Assembly: GCF_000622145.1 (NCBI RefSeq)
Contig: NZ_JHWH01000001.1
Coordinates: forward strand, 285,678 to 349,677
Length of the DNA stretch: 64,000 nucleotides
DNA from: Paracoccus yeei ATCC BAA-599
Lineage (GTDB): Bacteria; Pseudomonadota; Alphaproteobacteria; Rhodobacterales; Rhodobacteraceae
Direction of reading: 5' to 3'
The notes below the pieces were generated by a model that worked only from the letters and a program-made list of their open reading frames with translations, did not search any database and was not told the DNA's origin. Positions 58,604 to 64,000 of this stretch are shown piece after piece. The position numbers and the translations under genes are program-made. The first letter of the stretch is position 1. Each line of letters starts with the position of its first letter.

Positions 58604-58950
58604 GCCAGGGACTCCTCTTTGGCGATACAAACCAGGTAGCGGCCGGATCGGTCGCTCTCGGCTACGGCTTCGATGCGAAAGCGGCGCTCGGCGGGGCCCG
58701 CGCCCAGCCGCAGCCGCTGCTCGGGGCGCGGGCGGCGCGGGTCGCCGGCAGCCGCCGCCCGGACGGTGATCCGCCAGTTGACGACGCTTTGTGCCCCCAC
58801 CTCGGCGAACCGTTCAGCCCCCGCACCCGACCGCATTTCCGCCCAGATCCGTCCGATCGGCTGCCAGGACAGCGCAAAGCCGCCCATGCCGTCTGCCGCC
58901 CGGACCGGAGATTCCAGGATCAGCGGCACAGTCAGACGCGGCAGGCTCAT
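58600..58950 (-). CDS. GTA g7 head-tail stopper/adaptor
   Basis: 116-residue head closure protein. LPRLTVPLILESPVRAADGMGG and GRIWAEMRSGAGAERF match the phage head-tail adaptor family. Embedded in an ORF with a much longer false N-terminus. Overlaps g6 by ATGA. Confidence 0.9.
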   Translation of the reverse strand: MSLPRLTVPLILESPVRAADGMGGFALSWQPIGRIWAEMRSGAGAERFAEVGAQSVVNWRITVRAAAAGDPRRPRPEQRLRLGAGPAERRFRIEAVAESDRSGRYLVCIAKEESLA

Positions 58951-59564
58951 GCCCGACCGCGCGAAGCACCGCGCCCCCCCAGCACCCGGACCGAGCGCCA
59001 GCGCTCGATCAGCGCGCCGACACTGAAGGGCATCGCCGCTTGCGTGCCCTCGAACACCCGGTCCTCGTGATAGCGCGCAGCCAGCATCAGGACCGCCTGC
59101 GCCAGATCGGCCGGCACCGAATCCCAGGCCGGGCCAAAACCCGCGGCAAAGGTCACGGTCACGAACCCCGCCTCCGGCACCACCGGCAGCCAGCCGCCCC
59201 GGGGCAGCAGCATCGGCCGCTGCATGTCCGGCGCCAGCCGATAGACCCCGGGATCGACCAGCGTAACCTCGCCCGCGCCATCGTCCATCTCGACCCGCTC
59301 GATGCCATTGACGGGCGCCAGCGGCAGCGGCTGACCCGCCGGGTCGCGCCAGTCCTCCAGCCGCAGCCGGAACTGCCGCGCCAGCAGCACCTTGCCGGTG
59401 CGCGCCTCGATCGTGGCGATGGCAGCGCGCAGAAAGCCCGCCAGCGCCAACGTCTCGGCCTCGTCCTGGGCCATCTCGAAACCCGATCCCAGCCGCAGGT
59501 GCTCGCGCAGCCCCGCGACCGGCAACGCCGCCAGCGCCGGCGCCGTCAATTCCACAAGCATCAT
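58947..59564 (-). CDS. GTA g6 head-tail connector adaptor
   Basis: 205-residue protein. LREHLRLGSGFEMAQDEAETLALAGFLRAAIATIEARTG is the phage connector helix region; a C-terminal domain completes the adaptor that sits beneath the portal. GGAGG lies at good spacing before the ATG at 59564. A strong terminator separates it from g5. Confidence 0.92.
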   Translation of the reverse strand: MMLVELTAPALAALPVAGLREHLRLGSGFEMAQDEAETLALAGFLRAAIATIEARTGKVLLARQFRLRLEDWRDPAGQPLPLAPVNGIERVEMDDGAGEVTLVDPGVYRLAPDMQRPMLLPRGGWLPVVPEAGFVTVTFAAGFGPAWDSVPADLAQAVLMLAARYHEDRVFEGTQAAMPFSVGALIERWRSVRVLGGRGASRGRA

Positions 59565-59607
59565 CTTCGAACCTCCGTTCGCACGGTCGCTGCGTTCCAT
59601 TCAGACG

Positions 59608-59686
59608 AAAAAGGGGGCCGCGCGTGTCCGCCCATGCGCGCGCGGACAGCTTTGCCGGTAAAGCGGACACTGGCCGCGCGGCCCCC
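59608..59686 (-). terminator. Intrinsic terminator inside the GTA operon, g5-g6
   Basis: Read on the minus strand: GGGGGCCGCGCG pairs with CGCGCGGCCCCC (59675-59686 with 59613-59624), an extra TGTCCGC/GCGGACA stem follows across a 5-base bulge, then TTTTT. A second GCGGACA-type repeat (59642-59648) offers an alternative inner hairpin, so two folds compete. It begins 14 bases after the capsid stop. Confidence 0.85.
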
Positions 59687-59700
59687 GCTTCGGCCGTGGA

Positions 59701-60867
59701 TCAGCCGAAGACCATCAGCTTGATGGCGCGGGCGTCGGTGACGCCGCCACCGACGCGCTTGGTGGCATAGAACAGCACATGCGGCTTGGCCGAGAAGGGG
59801 TCGCGCAGCACCCGCAGGTCGGGACGCTCGACGATGGTATAGCCCGACTTGAAGTCACCGAACGCGATCGAGGCCGAGCCGTTGGCGATATCGGGCATGT
59901 CCTCGCACAGCAGCACCGGATAGCCCAGCAGCTGCGGCGGCTGGCCCATCGCCAGGCTGTCGGCCCACAGGAAGCGGCCGTCCGTGTCGCGCATCTTGCG
60001 CACGGCGGCGGCGGTCTTCGAGTTCATGACGAAGGTCGCATTGGCCCGGTATTGCGCGCCCAGCGCATAGACCAGGTCAATCAGCGCGTTCGCAGGGTTG
60101 GTCGCCGCGAAATCGCCCGTCGCGCCCGAGGCGATGGTGCCGATCTGCACATTGGTCGCGGTGGCGTTCGCGGCGCGGGCATGGGTCAGGAAACCCTTGG
60201 GCTTGTTGGTGCCGTCGCCGCTGATGAAGGCGGTCGCCTCGGCGCGGATGAACTTGTCGGCGATCCGGCCGGCCAGCCAGCTTTCCACGTCGAAGGCCGC
60301 GTCGTCCAGCAGGCGCTGGCTGGCCTTCGGCATGGCCGACAGCTCGTGGACCGGGATCACCACGCGGGTCACCGCCCCGGTGCCGGTCTCGGCCTGGGCC
60401 GCGGCCTCGGTCGCCCAGCCGCTGGCGATGTCGCCCATGTCGACCAGCATCTCGAAATTGGCCGATTCCACGGTGACGACATTGGCCACCCGGCGCAGCG
60501 AGGCCATGCTGTTCAGCGCCTCCTGCACCTGCAGCGCCACCGTCGGCGCCGCCAGGAACCCCGCGTCCGAGGTCGAGGTCATGGCCTTGCCCTCCAGCGG
60601 CAGCCCGCGCAGCGCGCCGTCGTCGCCGTGGCGCACATAGGCGTCGAACGCCTTCTGGTGCGGCGCGCCCGCATCGGCCTCGACCGACAGAGGGGCGCGG
60701 GCGCGGGAAAGGGTCTTGCGGTCCAGCATGGTCATGCGATCTTCCTGTGCTTCCAGTCGTTTCTGAATATCGGAACGGAATGCCTTGAGTTCGTTGACGA
60801 ACCCCAGCATCTCGGCCCCCAGGTCGCCGGGCATGTCCGCCCCGGCCGCGGCTTTCACCTCGGTCAT
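59701..60867 (-). CDS. GTA g5 major capsid protein
   Basis: 388-residue HK97-fold capsid protein. The N-terminal about 100 residues form a coiled-coil scaffolding region (ELKAFRSDIQKRLEAQEDRM) that is expected to be cleaved by g4. The mature part has TSTSDAGFLAAPTVALQVQEAL and a GTA-typical C-terminus. GGAGGGG precedes the ATG at 60867. Highest-copy structural protein. Confidence 0.95.
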   Translation of the reverse strand: MTEVKAAAGADMPGDLGAEMLGFVNELKAFRSDIQKRLEAQEDRMTMLDRKTLSRARAPLSVEADAGAPHQKAFDAYVRHGDDGALRGLPLEGKAMTSTSDAGFLAAPTVALQVQEALNSMASLRRVANVVTVESANFEMLVDMGDIASGWATEAAAQAETGTGAVTRVVIPVHELSAMPKASQRLLDDAAFDVESWLAGRIADKFIRAEATAFISGDGTNKPKGFLTHARAANATATNVQIGTIASGATGDFAATNPANALIDLVYALGAQYRANATFVMNSKTAAAVRKMRDTDGRFLWADSLAMGQPPQLLGYPVLLCEDMPDIANGSASIAFGDFKSGYTIVERPDLRVLRDPFSAKPHVLFYATKRVGGGVTDARAIKLMVFG

Positions 60868-60889
60868 CGTCCCCTCCATCTGGTGAAAT

Positions 60890-61426
60890 TCACTCGGCGC
60901 GCAGCGCCTGCGCCGCGGCCCGAAAGGCCGCCGCCAGCTCCAACGCGCCATCGGACTTGCGCCCGACCTTGGCCTCGGCGAGCATCGGGAAGGTCACCAG
61001 CGACACCTCCCACAGCTCGACCTCGGTCAGCAGCCGCCGCCCCTTGGCGTCGCGCTCGGCGGAAATCGTGCGATAGCCGATCGACAGCCCGTCGATGGCG
61101 CCCGCCGCAATCAGCGCGGCGGCCTCGCGGGCCTGCCCGATCTCGGGCAGCAAGCGGCCCTTGACCCACAGGCCCTTCTCGTCCTCGCGGATCTCGTCCC
61201 AGACGCCGATGGGCTTGGCCGGGTCGTGCTGCCACAGCATCCGCACCTTGTCGCCCCGCGCCGCCAGCCGCTTCAGGCTGGCCGCATAGGCGCCCTTCTG
61301 GACGATATCGCCGCCCTGGTCGGTCAGCCCGAACAGGCTTGCGTAGCCCTCCAGCCGGGTGCCGTCCGACACCAGCGCCGAACCCGGGGCGAACTTCAGT
61401 TCCAACCCGTAATCCTTTGAATTCAC
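60890..61426 (-). CDS. GTA g4 prohead protease
   Basis: 178-residue U35-type serine protease. LEGYASLFGLTDQGGDIVQKGAY, the histidine in LWQHDPAKPIGVW and the serine in DGLSIGYRT form the active-site pattern. GTG start, one base after the g3.5 stop. Confidence 0.93.
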   Translation of the reverse strand: MNSKDYGLELKFAPGSALVSDGTRLEGYASLFGLTDQGGDIVQKGAYAASLKRLAARGDKVRMLWQHDPAKPIGVWDEIREDEKGLWVKGRLLPEIGQAREAAALIAAGAIDGLSIGYRTISAERDAKGRRLLTEVELWEVSLVTFPMLAEAKVGRKSDGALELAAAFRAAAQALRAE

Positions 61427-61427
61427 G

Positions 61428-61661
61428 TCAGCCTCCTTTCGGGGTAAAGGTCAGGATCGACTGCACCGCCTGGGTCAGGATCACCGCGACGACGCCATAG
61501 ACCGTCATCCACAACCGCCGCTCCAGCCCCTCGATCAGCGACTCGATCCGCTCCAGCCGCCGCTCGACCTGCCCGAACTGCAGCGCCATGATCCGCTCCT
61601 GCGTGTCGAAGCGCTGGTCGTGCCAGCCGAAGGGCTCCTTCACGAAACGCGAGCCCTCCAT
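61428..61661 (-). CDS. GTA g3.5 small protein
   Basis: 77-residue protein. A basic/acidic helix (QVERRLERIESLIEGLERRL) is followed by one membrane segment (MTVYGVVAVILTQAVQSIL). Matches the small gene between portal and protease in RcGTA. Function unknown. Abuts g3. Confidence 0.85.
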   Translation of the reverse strand: MEGSRFVKEPFGWHDQRFDTQERIMALQFGQVERRLERIESLIEGLERRLWMTVYGVVAVILTQAVQSILTFTPKGG

Positions 61662-62846
61662 CTATTCCTCCGCCACCGGCGGCAGGCCCAGCGCGGCCCG
61701 CTTCTCGGCATCGGTCAGAAACAGCGCCTCGCCGATCCGCTTCCACTGCCCGTCGCGCTCCTCGGCCAGGGCGGGCACCTGGTCGGGGTCGGCGCGCAGG
61801 TCGATCTCGGCCCCCAGATGCTCGGACAGCCACCAGGCGACGGCGCTCGCGACCCGCGACACCAGCGGCAGCACGGTCAGGCGATAGAATGCCCGGTGCG
61901 CCTCGGCGTAATTGGCATAGGTCGCCTCGCCCGGAATGCCCATCAGCATCGGCGGCACGCCGAAGGCCTGGGCGATCTCCCGCGCCGCCGCCAGCTTGGT
62001 CTCGTGGAACTCCATGTCGCTGGGGCTGAACCCCATCGGCTTCCAGTCCAGCCCCCCCTCCAGCAGCATCGGCCGCCCGGCGTTCCGCGCGCCCTGGTGA
62101 TGCATCTCCATCTCGCTCACCAGCCGGTCGTACTGGTCGGGCGACAGGCTGCCCTGCCCGTCCGCCCCCTTGTAGACGATCGCGCCGCTCGGCCGGGCCG
62201 CGTTGTCCAGCAGCGCCTTGGACCAGCTTGACGCGCTGTTGTGCACATCCACCGCCACCGCCGCCGCCTGCATAGGCGACAGGCCGTAATGGTCGTCCAG
62301 CGGGTGGAAGCTCTTGATGTGGCAGATCGGGTCGGGACTGCCCACCATGTCGAAGCGGAACTTGCGCCCGCCCACCGAATATTCATAGGCCGAGGGCCAG
62401 CCATCCGGCCCCGGCACCACCGCCATCCGGTCCGAGCGCAGGACGTGCAATTCCCCCGGCAGCCCCTTGGCGCCCTCGCCCACCGCCTCCAGATAGCCGT
62501 TGCCGCTCAGCAGGATCTGGCCATAAAGCGCCTCGAACAGCTCGGCCCGGCCCTGGCCGATGTTGGGCCGCCGCAACAGGTCCAGCACCGGGTGCGTGTC
62601 ATAGCGCCGCTCGCGGTCCTGGCACAAAAGCGGCACGGCGGCGGCGGCCTCGGCGATCAGCCGCACGGCGCGGAACCCGACCGGATTGCCGGCAAACCCG
62701 GCATTGGTCAGGCTGACCGTGTCGCGCGGCGACCAGACCACCCGCCCCGAGCCCGCCGCCAGCGCCACCACCTTGCCCGCGGCGCTCGCCTTTTTCTCGA
62801 CTTCGACGGCGGGCGCAGCCGCTCGCCCGAACCAGGGAAATGCCAT
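61662..62846 (-). CDS. GTA g3 portal protein
   Basis: 394-residue HK97-family portal. FRAVRLIAEAAAAVPLLCQDRE, HPVLDLLRRPN, LLSGNGYLEAV and MGIPGEATYANYAEAHRAFYRLTVLP are diagnostic. Ring at the capsid vertex for DNA entry. CAGGAGAG precedes the ATG at 62846. Confidence 0.95.
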   Translation of the reverse strand: MAFPWFGRAAAPAVEVEKKASAAGKVVALAAGSGRVVWSPRDTVSLTNAGFAGNPVGFRAVRLIAEAAAAVPLLCQDRERRYDTHPVLDLLRRPNIGQGRAELFEALYGQILLSGNGYLEAVGEGAKGLPGELHVLRSDRMAVVPGPDGWPSAYEYSVGGRKFRFDMVGSPDPICHIKSFHPLDDHYGLSPMQAAAVAVDVHNSASSWSKALLDNAARPSGAIVYKGADGQGSLSPDQYDRLVSEMEMHHQGARNAGRPMLLEGGLDWKPMGFSPSDMEFHETKLAAAREIAQAFGVPPMLMGIPGEATYANYAEAHRAFYRLTVLPLVSRVASAVAWWLSEHLGAEIDLRADPDQVPALAEERDGQWKRIGEALFLTDAEKRAALGLPPVAEE

Positions 62847-62869
62847 CGGTCTCTCCTGAAATCCCATTG

Positions 62870-62893
62870 AAAAAGGGCCGCCAACGGCGACCC
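62870..62893 (-). terminator. Intrinsic terminator inside the GTA operon, g2-g3
   Basis: On the minus strand GGGTCGCC-GTT-GGCGGCCC (one wobble) followed by TTTTT; two A-T pairs can extend the stem. It lies 24 bases ahead of the g3 start. Confidence 0.8.
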
Positions 62894-62912
62894 TTCGCGG
62901 ACCAGAAAGGCC

Positions 62913-62957
62913 CTTCTTTCTTGCCTAAATATCCCGGGGCCCGGGGCAGAGCCCCGG
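62913..62957 (-). repeat. Bipartite intergenic repeat, copy 4, within the GTA operon
   Basis: On the minus strand: hairpin CCGGGGC-TCT-GCCCCGG (62941-62957) right after the g2 stop, then ATATTTAGGCAAGAAAGAAG (62913-62932). Same layout as copies at 19730 and 29755. Confidence 0.72.
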
Positions 62958-62964
62958 TCCGGCG

Positions 62965-64000
62965 CTACAAACCCCGCACCGAAGGCCGCCGATAGGACGC
63001 CGCCGGCTCGATCATCAGCTCGTGGATGGCCCAGACCAGCGCATCCAGCCGGTCGGGCGAACCCTTGCCCTCGTATCCGGCGACGCTCATGCGGCACATC
63101 TGGTCCTCCAGCGCGCCAAGGCCGCGCAGGTGATGCACACGCCCCTGCTCGTAAAGCGCCGCGACCGGCTCGGCCCGCAGCCCCTTGCCGCGGCCGGCGC
63201 GCAGGGCCCGGAACGGCACCAGCGGGTCGATCTGGCGGATCACGCTCTCGACCAGATCGCCGCCCTGGTTGACCTCGGCCACCAGCCGCTCGGCGCCGTG
63301 CCGGTCCATCGCGGCAATCGCGGCGCGCGCCCAGTCCGTTGGCCCGCCCCGGACGGTGGCGTCCTCCAGCACATAGGCCCGCCATTCCGTCACCGGCCCC
63401 TCGGCCAGAACGCCCGCGACCACGATCCCGCATTCATCGGACGCGGCACCCGCCGTCACCGCCGGATCGACCGCCACGACCACGCGCGACAGTTTCGGCG
63501 CCCGGTCCACCCGGCAGCGCTCGACCATCGCGGTCGTCCACAGCGCCCCCTCGACGTCCTCCAGCAGCAGCCCCTCCAGCTCCTGCCGGCCCAGCCGCGT
63601 GCCGGCATAGCGGCTTTCGACCTCGGCCAGGAAGCTCTCGGCCAGATAGGCGCGGTTGGCGTCGGTAGGCGCATGGGTGGTGACGGTCGAGGCATTGCCC
63701 AGAATCCGCTTCAGCACCCCCACATTGCGCGGCGTCGTGGTGACGACCTGCTGGGGATGCTCGCCCAGACGCAGCGCGAATTGCAGCATGTCCCAGCTGT
63801 CCTCGGCCTTTTTCCACTTGGCCAGTTCGTCGACCCAGGCGGCATCGAACTGCGGCCCGCGCAGGGCCTCGGGCTCGTGCGCCGAATAGACCTGCGCGGT
63901 CGCGCCATTGGGCCAGACCAGCCGCCGCCGCCCCGCCTCCCAGACCGGACGCCGGTCCGGGGGCGAACAGGCCAGAATCCCCGACTCGCCAAAGACCATC
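62965..64000 (-). CDS. GTA g2 terminase large subunit (partial)
   Basis: 345 residues; the N-terminal part with Walker A lies beyond the right edge. Walker B-like AAWVDELAKWK and VVTTTPRN (motor motif) are present; the nuclease domain has VVVAVDPAVTAG, GGDLVESVIRQ and SPDRLDALVWAIHEL. Cuts and packages DNA headfuls. The first in-frame ATG at 63999 is internal, not the true start. Confidence 0.95.
   Translation of the reverse strand, partial: MVFGESGILACSPPDRRPVWEAGRRRLVWPNGATAQVYSAHEPEALRGPQFDAAWVDELAKWKKAEDSWDMLQFALRLGEHPQQVVTTTPRNVGVLKRILGNASTVTTHAPTDANRAYLAESFLAEVESRYAGTRLGRQELEGLLLEDVEGALWTTAMVERCRVDRAPKLSRVVVAVDPAVTAGAASDECGIVVAGVLAEGPVTEWRAYVLEDATVRGGPTDWARAAIAAMDRHGAERLVAEVNQGGDLVESVIRQIDPLVPFRALRAGRGKGLRAEPVAALYEQGRVHHLRGLGALEDQMCRMSVAGYEGKGSPDRLDALVWAIHELMIEPAASYRRPSVRGL

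Larger units (their letters stand above)
50034..64000 (-). other. RcGTA-type gene transfer agent structural cluster
   Basis: Fourteen kilobases of co-directional genes in the canonical order g2, g3, g3.5, g4, g5, g6, g7, g8, g9, g10, g10.1, g11, g12, g13, g14, g15, then a DUF2793 gene. Many neighbours overlap by ATGA. No integrase, replication or lysis gene is present in the window, which argues against a prophage. g1 would lie beyond the right edge. GTA particles package random host DNA and deliver it to relatives. Confidence 0.95.

Noticed and set aside
50034..64000. Complete prophage
   Set aside because: Gene order and sizes match a gene transfer agent; no integrase, repressor, replication or lysis genes and no attachment repeats are present in the window.

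Overview
The window is a GC-rich alphaproteobacterial chromosome segment, most likely from Paracoccus or a close Rhodobacterales relative. This rests on three things: the echA-rpsT-dnaA-dnaN-recF order; a split F0 operon (atpI-atpB-atpE-atpF'-atpF) with the alphaproteobacterial zeta subunit (DUF1476) encoded elsewhere; and an RcGTA-type gene transfer agent cluster. No database search could be run, so the genus is an inference.

Layout. 1-5202 (+): end of an enoyl-CoA hydratase gene, rpsT, a 0.5-kb leader, dnaA, dnaN, recF and a VOC gene, the last three joined by 4-base overlaps. 5199-9908: adenine deaminase (-), recO (+), a META-domain lipoprotein (-) and a probable methylsuccinyl-CoA dehydrogenase (-). 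10191-14460 (+): a TauE-like permease, dapE, a GNAT enzyme, a small membrane protein and gshA. 14525-17852 (-): the regulatory PTS operon hprK-rapZ-EIIA-HPr, then tetR and a DUF2852 membrane protein with a clear palindromic operator in front of it. 18066-22150: pckA (+) facing rnr (-), with two inverted intergenic repeats between them. 22195-28109 (-): the complete NAD-dependent molybdenum formate dehydrogenase operon fdsG-B-A-fdhD-fdsD. 28258-30698: zeta subunit (-), purC, purS and a LysR regulator (+). 30706-39264: an acyl-CoA/beta-oxidation island with two hotdog thioesterases (-), two paralogous MerR regulators, acyl-CoA dehydrogenase, GST-like protein, thiolase, cupin and a FadB-type protein (+). 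39402-49965: PfkB kinase and nth (-), ogt and an OmpA lipoprotein (+), the F0 operon (-), an ArsR regulator (+), a periplasmic 5'-nucleotidase (-), DUF952 and pyrD (+), and cysE (-).

50034-64000 (-): a near-complete, uninterrupted gene transfer agent structural cluster, g2 (terminase, cut by the window end) through g15, followed by a DUF2793 gene that overlaps g15. All reading frames look intact.

For novelty the most interesting signals are non-coding. Two strong intrinsic terminators lie inside the GTA operon, between g2 and g3 and between g5 and g6. A bipartite repeat (GC hairpin plus an AT-rich core near ATTTGRACAAGAAAGAAG) and a hairpin-forming variant occur at five loci, one of them inside the GTA operon. 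Several well-formed operators (TetR, ArsR, LysR-type, MerR-type) sit beside their probable regulators. I did not find a wholly unknown multi-gene system.
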